Notes: generated from the letters alone by a model not told the origin. DNA of 64,000 bases from Lunularia cruciata (GCA_948567375.1 OX419759.1:45164593-45228592); one strand, 5' to 3'; counted from the stretch's first letter, positions 1 through 12,015 are shown. Numbers and translations are program-made.

Positions 1-578
1 TCTTGCATGGTCACCTCCAATTTGGTTCGTGACTTCAATCTCCACACAAATCGATCCAGAACTTCTATTTCTTGTATATCTAGAATTTGCATGATGATGT
101 TCTAAAATTGTGTGATGTAGCCTCTTATTGAGCCAATTTGCTTCAACTCTGCCAATTTATCTCATGCGGCTCAGGTGGCATTTATAGTTTGAAATCGACC
201 AAGTATTGCATCCTTGAATTCCATCCATGTCAAGATTGGTGTAACAATCTATCGTTCAGCTCGCTCCACTTGGAATTGCCACCAAAGTTTTGCCACACCA
301 TCCAATTGGCTAAAAGCCAAGAGAATCTATTTCCGTTCATCTTAAAGATTGATGGCTTTGAAGTAACGTTCACAATCAAACACAAAATTCTCCATTATGC
401 CCTGAAGATTCTTGCCTTCAAACACCTTAGGTTTTGGAAATTGAATACAATCTTCTCCATCTCGGACTGGCACTCTCTCTATATGTTCTTGTTGTTGTTG
501 GTCTTGTTCATCCAACAACCAAGTAAGGTGCTCAATTTGTTGCTGCATCGCAAGGATAACATCTGGTATTGCCGCCAT
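1..578 (-). pseudogene. gag remnant of an LTR retrotransposon
   Basis: On the minus strand from about 578 downward the translation gives a start followed by a Gln-rich stretch, then FPKPKVFEGK and CERYFKAINL, which look like the N-terminal part of a plant Ty3/gypsy-type gag. The open frame stops near 342. In another frame further left, fragments resembling the gag core can be read (a KLWWQF-type motif, then a WMEFKDAILGRF-type motif near 190-290). The reading frame is therefore broken by stops and shifts. It lies directly inside the primer binding site and LTR at 837-1284, in the matching orientation, and the element continues beyond the left edge. Assignment to Ty3/gypsy rather than Ty1/copia is an inference from the gag look alone, since no pol is in the window. 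Confidence 0.6.
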
Positions 579-836
579 AGCTACTACGCTATCCTACTAC
601 TCCCAATTTATCTAATTGATTAACACATAGATACATCACGTCCACCTTTCTCCATAAGTGACAACCGGAAGTATCAAGGGTTCCTTAGACACGATGATCA
701 TATGTAGAAAATCTTGCCCAAAGCGTGAGGTGATGAATTGTGTGAAGCGGTGCTTGGGTAATATCTAGACATGAAATCCTAATGGTTTGGCGGAAGTGGA
801 TTCGGTGGTCCATAAATTCCATCCATCCCAAACCTC

Positions 837-848
837 GCTCTGATACCA
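837..848 (-). other. primer binding site (initiator Met tRNA type)
   Basis: The minus strand reads TGGTATCAGAGC, the classic plant retrotransposon sequence complementary to the 3' end of initiator methionine tRNA. It sits one base inside the LTR boundary at 850, exactly where a minus-strand primer binding site should be. Confidence 0.9.
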
Positions 849-953
849 ATGTAAAAGACCGAGACCGAGGGGAGAAATAGGAGAATGGAAATTCACATTG
901 GGACACTTGAATGAGGGAAAAATCTGAATGCCTAGCATGAGCTTTGGCTTTGG

Positions 954-961
954 TATTTATA
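954..961 (-). promoter_or_regulatory. TATA box of the LTR promoter
   Basis: The minus strand reads TATAAATA, about 26 bp downstream of the nearest heat-shock-element motif (988-995) and about 110 bp before the LTR 3' end. This is the right place for the U3/R core promoter. Confidence 0.7.
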
Positions 962-987
962 GGTAGCACTCTAAGAAAGGCCCTTGA

Positions 988-1200
988 GAAGCTTCCCAAG
1001 AAGCTTCCTCAAGCTGGCTTGCTTAGAGTGCAAGCCAAGTTAACTAGAGAAGCTTCCTTCTAGAAGCTGCCTACTTGACGTGCAAGCTAAGCTAGTTGGA
1101 AGCTTCTAGAAGCTTCCTTCTAGAAGCTACTTACTTGCGGTGCAAGCTAAGCTAATCAAGAAGCTTCCTAAGAAGCTTCCTAGATACTTCTAGAATATTC
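988..1200. promoter_or_regulatory. array of heat-shock elements in the LTR U3
   Basis: The palindrome GAAGCTTC, which fits the GAAnnTTC heat-shock-factor core, occurs at 988, 1000, 1049, 1099, 1109, 1160 and 1172. TTCTAGAA (TTCnnGAA) occurs at 1058, 1104, 1118 and 1188. Two places make longer alternating arrays: 1099-1116 has four units (GAAnnTTCnnGAAnnTTC) and 1188-1200 has three (TTCnnGAAnnTTC). The cluster ends about 26 bp upstream of the minus-strand TATA box. Plant heat-shock factors bind trimers of nGAAn in alternating orientation. That this drives heat-induced transcription is inference. Confidence 0.75.
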
Positions 1201-1289
1201 TAGGCTAATCTGTCTTATGTGCTACTTTGTAAGTCCGACTAACTTTGTTGCTAAATTCCATATTGTTACAATTTTCCTTCAACATTGTT

Positions 1290-2012
1290 CTCACTTTTGA
1301 TAGCACCTCAATCCACATCAGTTTGGAGTAGCTACACTTAGAGGATGTGAGACTTTATCTCTAGGCATTAGAGCACTCCTAGATATCCATCCGGAGTGGG
1401 TCATCCTACATGTGGATGTTGAGAACGCTTTTAATAACATCTCACAGGCATCCATCTTTAGAGAGCTTAGGGAGGCTGGTGGATCCTTGGCGAGTCTGCT
1501 TGGCTGGTGGTCTTTTCCTTTTGTGCAATATTTTTATGGCGCTTCTACTTCCCTTTACTACCAACATGGTGGTTCAGAGGAGGGAGTCACCGTCTTGGAG
1601 TCAGTTGTTGGTACACGTCAGGGAGATCCTTTGGGGGGGCCCTTATTTTCCATGGCCCACTTTAGAGCTCTTCTATCTACTACTTTGGCCATGCAGGTTG
1701 TGTATTTCCCTCCTTGGCAGATGATACACACATCATAGGCCCTGTAGATCAAATTAGGTAGGCCTTTGACTACTTGACTATCGAGTTACATCTAGTAGGC
1801 TTGAGAGTCAAGGAGTCAAAGTGTAGGGCATGGTCCCCTTTAGGTATCCCTCCCCACCTTGAGCTTCCAGAGGGGTGTATCACATCCACATATGGACTTT
1901 GTGTTCTTGGAGTGCCAGTAGGATCGGATGATTTTGTCACACGCTTCTTAGACGTTGCCCTTGCAGAGGATGTTCTTCATGTGGATGACCTTGCATTACT
2001 AGGAGATCCGTA
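1290..2012 (+). pseudogene. reverse transcriptase fragment of the non-LTR element
   Basis: Reading from about 1304, the frame gives PHQFGVATLRGCE, then VILHVDVENAFNNIS (the RT motif with the first catalytic Asp), then VGTRQGDPLGGPLF (the fingers/palm motif). A one-base shift then gives LADDTHIIGP at 1714-1743, the YADD-type catalytic box in variant LADD form. An in-frame stop follows at about 1759, and the thumb region continues to about 2012 (KESKCRAW, YGLCVLGVPVG). At least one frameshift and one stop break the domain. The motifs are clear enough to call RT, but the clade cannot be fixed by eye. Confidence 0.8.
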
Positions 2013-2126
2013 GGTGGCATTTGGTATACTCTCCTCCAGTATTACTCGTCGACTATCCTACTCATCCTTACAGTTCCTTCCTCATCTTCCTTCCTATCAC
2101 GTCTAAGAGCATTTGATAGGAGGATT

Positions 2127-3182
2127 ATGGGAGTCTTTGGTGATATTATTGGACCAGGGACTTTTGAGTGTGTAATAGGGGATTTGGCACGAAGACAGAC
2201 AGCTCTACCAATCTCATGTGGTGGGGTTGGCTTGCTATCTATGGAGAAGATGGCACCGATAGCATTTTTGGGTAGTTGGGCTCTCTCGGCATCCTTACTT
2301 TCCTCTCGTTTTGTGGTTGTTGATAGGCTGGTTTTGGAGACTTATGTGAGAGAGGTGGAGGGAGGATCCTTTTCTCTCCAAGTGTTATTGCAGCAGACGA
2401 GAGATAGTTTGTCCCCACGAGCACGAGAGGATTTTCCACCTTTTGCTTCACTATTGCTAAATTGGACTAGAGGTTTATAGTCTTCCTTGATGGAGCAACA
2501 ATATGAGCATATGCTACATTCTCTCTTAGTCAACACGTCCATTCCTCAGGCTACTAGAGCACATCTTTGCTCTTGCTCCGGCAACGGTGCAAGCTCTTGG
2601 ATCCTAGCTTGACCATGCATTAGGGCATTCCGACTCGCACCAACTACTGTCTGTATAGCGATGATGTTTTGCCTAGGTTTCGTCCACCCATCTGCATCTG
2701 CATTACTCACTTGTGAGACTGGTTCTACACTAGATGCAGTAGCGGTCCACATGACACGGTGTCCTTTTGGAGGACAAAGGATAGCTACCCATGATGCCAT
2801 AAGAGACATCGTGTTTGCTATGGCACGAGAGAGTGGATACTTGGCTTGGAGGGAGCGTTTGTATGCTTTGCAGATGACACATGTCAGGGTAGACTTATAC
2901 TTGGTCCGAGATGATTAGGTGACAGTAGCGGATGTCGTGGTTACAGACCCTATGCAGGATACAATTTTGGAGGGAGTGATTACCCATCCCCTTGAACGGG
3001 CGGCGAGTGCAATAGCAGGTCGCAAGGTCTCCAAGTATAGGGGCATGCAACAAGGTCATCTCTTTGTTCCTCTAGCCTTGGAGTTATATAGAGCTATGGA
3101 CACGACATTTGACACATTTGTCATGGAGTGCACGAGAGCTTATCATGGTCAGGGGTACCACTCTCACTCTCATATTTTGTAG
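2127..3182 (+). pseudogene. C-terminal zinc-finger and endonuclease-like module of the non-LTR element
   Basis: One frame runs from 2127 to 3182 with stops at 2478-2480 and 2916-2918 and further damage around 2481-2660. It reads LPISCGGVGLLSMEKMAP, a linker common after RT in several non-LTR clades, then a Cys-x(n)-His-x3-Cys cluster (HMTRCPFGGQRIATHDAIRD), then RVDLYLVRDD, VTVADVVVTDP and KVSKYRGM, then FVPLALELY. In related elements the RPD..., DV.VTDP and K..KY motifs make the PD-(D/E)XK-like active site. Here the Pro of PD appears to be Val. The endonuclease call is an inference from motif order and known layout of R2/NeSL/Hero-like elements. Confidence 0.6.
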
Positions 3183-3455
3183 CATATTTTAGATAATGTG
3201 TGTCCATTGCTCTACATAGGGCAGTGGTTGGTGCAATCCATATAAGAGCAATCACATTAGGTGATGTTTCTTCAGATGCTCCAATTGTGTGTAACCATAC
3301 GAACTTGCATAGCTCGAATATCTTAGGGGCAGTAGGGCAGATTTCTCATATAGACTATATTGGAGCTAGCCCCATGTTACCTTTTTTGTCTCTCCCTTGT
3401 AAGGCTTGATGGGGTCTTCCCCTCCTTCGTTTTTCCTACGCGGTTTCCTTCTTTT

Positions 3456-5582
3456 CTTTTTCTATTATTGTGGGGAAATTAGACCGTGCGAAGTTTATCA
3501 TTCGCGGAGGATACTTTTGATTAAAGTGAACTTTACTATCTGCTTCACACTGGCGTGCTCTCAACATCCATAACTCTACTTCTATTAGCTTTACGCGAAA
3601 CTGTTTTGGAATCTCTTTTCCTACTCGAATTGAAATCGGGCAACCAAATAATCGTATACCACGTTTCCCATATCTGTAAAGAGTCGTGGGCCCAGTCTCA
3701 CATCTATACCCCAATGATGCCAAATTATTTGTGTATGGTTGACAGTTTCTTTCCGCCCAGCTCCGAACTTTTACATCTATGCCATTCGACCTTTCTATGT
3801 AGGCCCTGTCGTGTACATTGCAACATATTCGAGAAGGTAGACCACTGCATGTTGTATTTGGGGCATGGTTGAGGACCTGTTGAAGACGATGTAACTACAA
3901 CCCTCTGAGATTTGTGAACCCCGCGGGTTTGTGCGTCTATGTACGCCACTATCTATGTTACGCCACTATGTATATCGGATCCTGCCTGGTTGAATATTCG
4001 TACCTCTGGTTGTCCTTGTGCTTCCGCAGTTTTGGTCTTCCTAGCTTTGTGTGTTCGAGCGCCTCACTGATCAGGATTCGCTTCTCCTGTGTCGAATTTG
4101 CTAAGCTTTACAAAAGAAGAAATTTTGAGATGTTCATCCGAGCCAACCGCTTGCCAATTGGTGCGAGCCGGCTTCCACTTTTCGTGTGCTCTTCATGGTC
4201 CATCAAGATTTTTTATTTCAAACTCCAAACAAGTGTTGTTCCGGTTGAGATACTTGTCGGAAACAGGCCCAAGCCAACAAGGTGAACATTTCAATTATAA
4301 ACTTATTTCGTACTTAATAACTCCTAAGCACCAAAGTAGAGGGTATATGAGATGGAAATTGAATATCTATTTGCAAATCCGAATTTCGAATCCCAGCATC
4401 TGTAGTAGCACGCTAGGTCAGGCAGCCAAACTGTCGACCCACAAAGAAGGATCCAATTCGAAGCACCAACACGATAGCAAAGAACATTCATAACGGAGGA
4501 GACAAACAATATGTACAACAAGTACAGGATTGTGACGTTCACCCGCTTTCGAGAGAGCTGGCTGGTTAACTCCCGTGCTAACTATTTCGAGAATCGACAG
4601 GTCAAACTTGCCATCCCCATACACATTGTCGGATTTTATCCCCAAGTAGACATGCACAAAATCTACTCAACGGCAGAAGAAAACACCGCGGTTCAGGCCG
4701 CAAAATTGATTTATTGCTGAGTGAGGAGGATCCATGGATCTCGGAATCCTGGCATGTATCCCCTGATATTTCAAACTCACTTCACCAAAGAAGTTTCGGA
4801 TATAGCAGACCTTCAAATTCTCCTGGTATGATATCTTCCGTCATACTCAAAGTTGGAACCAACGTGACCACTAAGCCACACTATACATTTTGTCAACTTC
4901 CAAATTACAAAGTGATGAGACTGGAGGCATCGTAAGAGTGCAGGTCTCACCTGCATCTTTGTCCTGGAGAGATCATCCAGATGTGGAAGCCGAGGCAGGG
5001 GACCTCTGAAGCACCCAACATTTTTATCTCCACTCTTTTCACAGGGTAGGTAACGGTCATACGGCACTCGCCCTGCTTACGTCACATTCATCGGGAACTA
5101 GTACCCAATAACCCGCTTGAAGCAGAAATCAAGTGGCCTAGATGCTCCTTTCTGCCCCTCAGGGGCAACTCCGTGAGCTCGAGAAAACTCTGAACAGCTA
5201 CAACCTGAAGACGAGATGGGGGATGGAAAGCGGAAACGCGTGAAAGAGACCATAACCATTTGTAACTTCTCTGGATCACTCCTCGAGACTCAGCATTTCG
5301 TGTGAAACTGGAACTATTTGACCCTTTTCTTGAATGAGAAAATGAATGTTACACAAAGACAGTAATAAAAGACCACACTACTGAGTCAATGAGCCAATGC
5401 CGGAGATTAGCAGTAGGCCTTATCACTGTGAATTACGTCACTTAATTGGCCTCGAAGCTGGCTACTCATACACAAGCCATTCAAAAGTTGTTGATAGACT
5501 TCTTGTCTTGCATTTACTTTGAATTGGCATGTGCCAGTTGAACACTTGTCCTTACTACCCCTGCTGACCCTGAGACGATCTT
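3456..5582. other. intergenic, RPN2 3' flank; no recognisable gene
   Basis: The stretch has near-genic base composition and several short open frames on both strands, but I recognise no domain, and none is flanked by convincing splice sites. The part next to 5583 must hold the 3' UTR of RPN2 (minus strand). The rest could be noncoding transcript or an old repeat. Confidence 0.4.
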
Positions 5583-8500
5583 CTAAGGAATGTATTCAAA
5601 AGACTCCGGTGGTTGAGGATCCCAATCCTCTACAGCCAACGAAGGAGGTGCATTGGCTGCAGCTGCAGCTGTTGCTCCACCAGGTGCAGTGCCAGGAGCC
5701 CCTGCTGCAATAGGGCTGTCGGTGGAAACCAACTCCACGGGTTCTGTAGGCTCTAAGTCTTTCAGCATAACAAACCCTGATGGTCGAGACCTCTTCACCG
5801 GGACATACCGACTGTCTTCACGGAACTTGATGTACTTTTCTTGGGCTGGGACGACTCGGGCGGGATTGCTCAAGATTTCCGTGTTAGCTTCCGCAGCTTT
5901 CTTTTCTGGCCCAACTTCCACCTGAGACATTTATAATCAAATGTTAAACCTTCCACCAGTACAAACACCATGTCAACAGGTAGGAACTTGTGAGACCTAA
6001 CAACTCACAGTAGGGTTCAAGACAGCCGCAAAATGAGCACAAGCATGTTTATTTTACACCAAATATGTGTCAAATACCAAACGTATACAATATGTGAAAA
6101 GAAAGCACTACTACGAGCGAAGATGTCCCATGAAAACTTTGGTCTTGGCTTTGAAACGGGAATCACCTCCATAGCCGCCCCGTCCTTCCCGGACGATGTT
6201 GACTCGTTATATTCAGCAGTTCCATCCCCGCTGGATCCCAAATCTGGATGTCCTGGAGAGCTTACTCCCTGTGCTGGAGCCTTCCCGGCTGCGTCCTTTT
6301 TTTGCCTAGCCTTGGCGCGCGCTGATGTTGATAACACGGCTGTTGGGAATTTTACGGCTGAAGTTGTAGTAGGAGGGGCAATAGAAGCGGGATATCCAAA
6401 CACCGAAGGCCTGACGTCCGAAATGAAGTCAAACCTTGGCATTCTTAACTCGTGATTGAGCCCAATAAAAGCTGTTGGAGCGAAGGATAAGCTAACGAAA
6501 TAAATCAGGGGATACCAATACCAGAACTGGCTGAATACGGCCATGCCTACCACTGCAGTCATTCGATCATGACCAGATCTAGACTGAAGCATAATGGTGA
6601 CATTACGGCCACCAGCATCGAGAATTCCCTGCGCCAAAATTGCACCCATTTTGCTCATGGTATCCTCATGTTTGTCCAGGATTATCTTCTCTAGTTGCCG
6701 CCTGTAGGACACAAGAGAATAAGGTCAGAATTCATATTTGAGTCCACACCCAGAAGAGGCCGCTCCTAAGTGCACGAAAAGCGCAACTAAAAAATGGGTA
6801 TCATATTTCTGCGTTCCACATACTACGATGTCATAATGATGAACGCAGATATATTTAACAAAATCAAGGTTAAGTACACATAGTAAGGCACCTGAAAGCA
6901 CCAACGTGAGGATCGCGAGCTTCAGTAGTTTGCATAAGCACCATTGCCATAGCAATGAGGGCTCCCTGCCTCACGAAATCTACAGCATCTGATGTCAAGG
7001 GCTCCAAAAGCGAAATGGCCTCACTAGATGCAGTCCCCGCACATGAAATACCCACAGCCATTGCTGCACCATATCTGACATGTGCATTGTACGACTCTGA
7101 CAGTAGTGACACAATCCGAGGAGTCTGCGAGAAAGAGGTCGTAAGTTTCAATAGACTGCAAAATCTTTGAGCTCAGCACACGAATCAACAGCTGAATTGG
7201 AGAATGTTACGCTAACGACTAAATTTTACGCCTTCCGTTTCTATGAACAGGACTTGCAATCGATGATATCAAAACCACAGAGAACTAAATTTGCTTCCAG
7301 TGACTGACGCTTCCACGTATGGACTGTTGTTCAGTGCCACACTAGAGTTGAAAACAGACTAACCTGTTCAGGTTCGGAACAGAGCACAAAACCCAGAGCT
7401 AAAACAGCAGTCCTTCGTACGTCATCGCTGACATCAGACACAGCGAAGTGCAGAAGCCGACGAATTGCGCTATTGTTGGCAGTACCCCTGTAAGCCAGAG
7501 CTAGTGCGTACATACCCCCGTAACGTAGAATGGGGTCTTGGTCCCGTGTCATCTGCTCAATTAGAGTATCGGCCTCCTCTTCCTGGCCATAAACTACCAG
7601 AGCAATTCCTAATGCCAAACCCCTGCAAATAGAGCCACCATCCAATGAGTCCAGTACAGAGAGACGGCATGCAATAAGACTCCAGACGGACAAAATCAGC
7701 CCAAATGTTTGAAATACAAACAGTAAAGAGCTACAATCGCTGTGTCCAGAAGACACATGGGGATTCTAACAAACAGTGCCACAGATAAGACTCATGCCAA
7801 GCAAACAGACCTGATGATCTTCTCGTGCTGTGTTTCGTGAGCATAAGCAAGCATCTCCCCAGCTTTCTCACTGGCCGTTCCAACCATGAGCAAACCCATT
7901 GCTATCCCTGCAGCCTCGCCGGCTACTGCACTGTCTGTGTATAGCACATTCTTCACATCCTCGTAAATCTCCTCATCAGCAGTACCGAGTGCTGCCAAAC
8001 CCAGACCCAAACAAGCACCGTGCTGGATAACCTGCAGAACACGACCGAATTGAGTGATTCCACTACAACGCAATTCAGTATCTTTGGCTGAGTGCTTTAA
8101 CTTGCAATGATGAGATTGATCCTTGCATAACAAGCACACAGATTCGTCGATCTTGGCCAAGCATAAGATACAAACCTCGTTGTTGGTGTTCCTCAAACTC
8201 TCGAGCAAGAACTGTTTGATGCCCTCTCCATGATTAGCGTGAATAAGTCCAAGAGCATACAGGGCTCCACCCTCTGAGTAGGGACTGGCACCACCTGTTC
8301 CATTTTGAGGTAGATAAGGAGCCATTAATGAGCGTCCTTGTTGTAGATGCCCACGATGAATTACACCAAGACCTGCTGTCGCACTAAATTTTGCCCAATT
8401 GGTTGCTCGACTAAGCCAGTCCTGAGTTTCACGCGCACACCTTCAAATTAGTTTCACGAACTAAAACCAGTAAACTTAATCCAAGACATTTCTGTCTTTT

Positions 8501-11500
8501 AACATTCATTCGCTACTAGCAAAAGCCGTCATTTCGAATCAAAACTGTAAATTAAGTCAAATACTCACAAGGTTGTCTCGCAGGAAAGTGTCAACAGTGG
8601 TTCCGGCGTGCATGAGAGCGTTGGAATAGATAGTGGCACTATGACAAACACTGTTCCGCAGCTCAACTGTCTGTTTGATAGTTTTTAAAATAAGAAGGTC
8701 AGACCTGCACACCATGCTCTTACATCAGAAAAGAGTGTAAACCTCGTGCCGCCAGGAAAAGACTTAATTTTTCAATCTAACTCATGTAGACTGCCCATTT
8801 TCAGCTCAAAGACTCGTCTAAGCTCAGCTGGGATGCAGCAGAAACAGGAGAACTGCAGTAACGGCTTCTCGCCAAATGAGGAGCTGCACGTGAAGGAAAC
8901 TACTCACCTATTATTGCTGTATAAGAATTGAAGGGTCAAATTGATTGGTGTTTCCCCTGACAATATTCCTTTCAACATTGTAAGTCGTTGAGCATAGGTG
9001 GACAACTCCGAAGATTCTGCCACATCCTCCGTGGCCGCGGTGGGCTCAGGTTCGCGAGCTGGCGGGGCTACTTGAACCGGTTGAGCTGGTTTAGGTTCAG
9101 GAGTTAGAAGAGGAGTTCTTTCTGAAGGCTCCCCATCTGAAGTGTCCATTGCAGTTGGACCACTATCAGCAGTAACAGCAATTGGTTGAGGGGGAATAGC
9201 CACGGGAGTAGCAGGAGTGGCAGTAGGGGCAGCAGGTGCACCGCTTCCAGCAACATCAAGAGAACTAGAAGCCCTTACTTCAGGAAGGCGGTCTCTGACG
9301 TTTAGGAGAAATAACTGATACTCGTTCTCGAAAAGGTCAAAAGCAACTTGATATGCAGATAACGCGTCAACCTGCAGAATAGAGCAGCAACTTTTAGGAG
9401 ACCATTCTAAGAAAAGGTGTCAGAGAGTGGAACAACCCCATGGAAAGTAACTACTTTCCCGGCAACTCCAAGAAGAATACTGTTCCATTGAGGGAACCCA
9501 TTACTCACTCTATCTCCTTTGATAAGCTCGTCAAGAGTTGTAGCGACTGCGCTTGGGTCATCCAGGAACATCAACACCTGGCAGATGCTCAGGTAATCCG
9601 GAGATGGCTGGCTTTGATATATTCTCACAAGAAGACGCAGCACCTGTATAAGAACATGCCAAAATTGCAGATGTGGGCAAGATATGAATTAATATAACAC
9701 CTTTGAGCTGTAAAATACAGAACCCCTTGTAAACAACCCGGTCCCGTACCCAAGTCTCTCACCGGACTGACTCTGACATTTGAAAGTAACATAGTTGAGA
9801 AATGAGAACAGAAGCCATTCGAAGAATGGGGGATCCAGATCCCACTGAGTATGGAACCAAGAACGTGCATCTGAAATGCATGCATGACCGTATGCAAATC
9901 GACATGAATTGAGTGTAAGTGACTGAAATGTAACTAACATTACGAAGATAAGCAGAAGTAAGGACGTAATTGATACATTTCATAAGTAGCACCTGCAGAG
10001 AACTATTATACATCATGGAATAAGAACCAAGACACAACAGATTAAGCATCTAAAATTGAAAGCAGGGGAGGACCATCGAACAGAGAAACATCGAGCAAGG
10101 AGCAAAATACGGAGCTTTAGTTGAGGATGGGTGGAGTGGAGCGAAGTGGGAGAGAAGTGGACGGTGTCATGGCTGTCGGAGCGGAGCGAGAGAGGACTGG
10201 ATATGGAGAAATGAGAGCTTGCAGGATTGAGAGAGAAGCATGACTTGGTATGATTTAGCGACAGCACGAAACTGTTAGTGCACAGGACATCTACAGTCCG
10301 AGTTTCATAAAATTATGAGAGTCCCCGGAACGAGCGTATGAGGACTGGGATTAACCCCTGCGTGCTCAATGTCAGGATGAGTCATCCAACACTACAGAAC
10401 ACGATAAGGAAGAAGCAAGACTTATCATAGTAAGTCTGCACGAAAAGATACCCACGACTTCGTCAGTGCCCTGCGTGGGTGTCGAGATAGCTGGATGCAA
10501 TGCCAGTATCTCCCGTCCCGAGTTTCTGTTCTTTTGCTCATGAGTGCCAAGGCATGAAAATAACATCGTAAAAATCTTCCTGTCAGTTACATAAATTAAG
10601 TAAGCGTGTGTTTAGTGCTGATAACAGCATACATACAGTGCTGATTCGTTTATGCATCATCCTGGCAATCTCAGTTTCATCGCTTCTTTATTGGCATGAT
10701 TCTACGTTACAGCATAACAAACAAACTGGCAGAAATTTACCGCGTGGCGGAACTCTCGCTTGGTGACAAAAGTCTGTGAAAGACGAAGAGTATAAGCCAA
10801 CAACGATGGAATGTTTTCACTCTTGGTAATTGCCTCTTCCAACTTGTCAAGCCTCCTACATTCCAGAGCTATTCCGACAGCTTGCTGAAACTTTCCATCT
10901 GCCATGCATCTGCATTAGGAGTAGCAAGAAGAATCAATATCCCGGCCATAAGTGTCGAATGGAACTATGGGATTAGAACGGACTTAAACTAGTTCATAGT
11001 CAATTGAGTCACAGCGTACTTACTTGTCAAGCATTTTTTCCACAATAGCCAGTAGCCGTGGATCCAATGGTGGAGATTCCTCAATTGTTTCGGAAGCTTT
11101 AACACTGAGGGATATATACTCATCAATACATTTAGCTTTCCTCCCGCAGAATAACAAGCAAACAAGGGTTCAGTATAATGTGTAGGCGAAGTAATAATTT
11201 CAAACGAGAACAACGTCAAAACCCTAATCGGAATATGAGTGGAGAATACTATTGATAATTAGCAACATTTACACACCTCAAATGGCAACCAACAAAGAAG
11301 AAAATTGAACAGGTCCTGCCGATTCCAGACTAGGTGAACTACATCCACAAGCGAGAGTCTATCATTACTCACCAACCAAAGTCTGCACATACTCCGATTC
11401 CTCAGTGACGTCAAACAAAGGCCCGGCACCTAGTGCATAGATAAGAGAGTCGTTCAACTCTCCTAGATAATAAAAGACCTGCATCACGCCAAATCCATAC

Positions 11501-12015
11501 GAACAGAGAGTTGTTTTGAGATCATGAGACGCTTTAAACCCTAGACACTAATCAGCCTCGCTTGACCTAATCCTGTTCATAATCTCTCGTAATCAATCGT
11601 GCTGAGATATTAGGGTGTTGCAAAAGCTGCCAGTTTGAATTTTTCCCCCTCACCTTCGACGCTACCAATGCCGCCAATTGTCTCTGATCGAAAGTCTCAT
11701 CCTCGTACAAGCTCTCACTGCCGACATCAAAAGGTGACAACAAATTCGATAATCGAACACAACGCAATTGGCTCAAATGTACACCCAAATAAAATCAAGA
11801 AGGAAAATACAGCATGCGTCGGGAGAAAGCTGCTAAAAGTCGAGCTAAAAACGAATAAACAGTGGATCGACGTACATAGCAGAAATATTGGTCGAAACTT
11901 CGGGCCAAAAGTGATCCACGAAGGCATTGAGGTTGTTCAATGCATGTAGCTTGAGCATAGGATGATGCTCCCGAAGCATGGCCAGCAGCCCGCTGGCTGT
12001 GCTCACAACCGTCAT
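5583..12015 (-). CDS. RPN2: 26S proteasome non-ATPase regulatory subunit 1 (RPN2), 14 exons
   Basis: RPN2 (PSMD1) is the PC-repeat scaffold of the 19S base that holds Rpn13 and deubiquitinase partners. Exons on the minus strand, 5' to 3': 12015-11876, 11717-11654, 11478-11373, 11135-11024, 10909-10741, 9643-9509, 9371-8908, 8704-8569, 8421-8176, 8031-7811, 7622-7364, 7124-6892, 6701-6167, 5921-5583. They sum to 3159 bases, or 1052 residues (Arabidopsis about 1004). Family landmarks are [17 protein letters not shown] near the start, [20 protein letters not shown] and [17 protein letters not shown] in the PC toroid, [33 protein letters not shown], and a tail ending [11 protein letters not shown] that matches the Rpn13-binding PQPFEY tail. 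A Pro/Ala/Thr-rich insert lies in exon 7. The start at 12015 ([14 protein letters not shown]) matches plant homologues. An in-frame ATG at 12168 would add 51 residues. Confidence 0.95.

Larger units (their letters stand above)
850..1284 (-). mobile_element. 5' LTR of a minus-strand LTR retrotransposon
   Basis: This 435-bp stretch runs from TGTAAAAG to CTTCAACA on the plus strand, so on the minus strand it begins TGTTGAAG and ends CTTTTACA, the expected TG...CA ends. The primer binding site follows at 837-848 and a gag remnant lies further inside. U3 (about 985-1284) contains roughly 52-60-bp imperfect tandem units starting near 1028, 1080 and 1140, each beginning GTGCAAGC, and carries the heat-shock-element array. 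A TATA box lies at 954-961. The partner LTR is outside the window. Sequence immediately to the right is the non-LTR element, so this element seems to have inserted into it. Confidence 0.85.
1290..3455 (+). mobile_element. decayed non-LTR retrotransposon, 3' part
   Basis: This plus-strand element contains, in order, an RT fragment, an RT-thumb/linker region, a Cys/His cluster, an endonuclease-like C-terminus and a 3' UTR. The 3' UTR (about 3325-3450) is repeated, in minus orientation, at 22748-22893 and 41191-41300, which defines the element's 3' end near the GCGG at about 3450. The 5' part is missing here, cut by the LTR element whose boundary is at 1284. Several stops and frame changes show it is dead. 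The combination of RT and a C-terminal PD-(D/E)XK-like module points to the restriction-like-endonuclease group of non-LTR elements rather than the usual plant L1 type. Confidence 0.75.

Noticed and set aside
138..623. 161-codon plus-strand open frame
   Set aside because: It is antisense to the minus-strand gag remnant and has no recognisable domain.
6137..6140. GT at 6136-6137 (AAAGTTTTC context) as donor of RPN2 exon 13
   Set aside because: It breaks the frame into the last exon. The donor at GAG|GTGATT (exon end 6167) keeps phase 0 and joins AAME to VEVGPEKK.
6033..6455. 140-codon plus-strand open frame
   Set aside because: Antisense to RPN2 exon 13, which is clearly coding.
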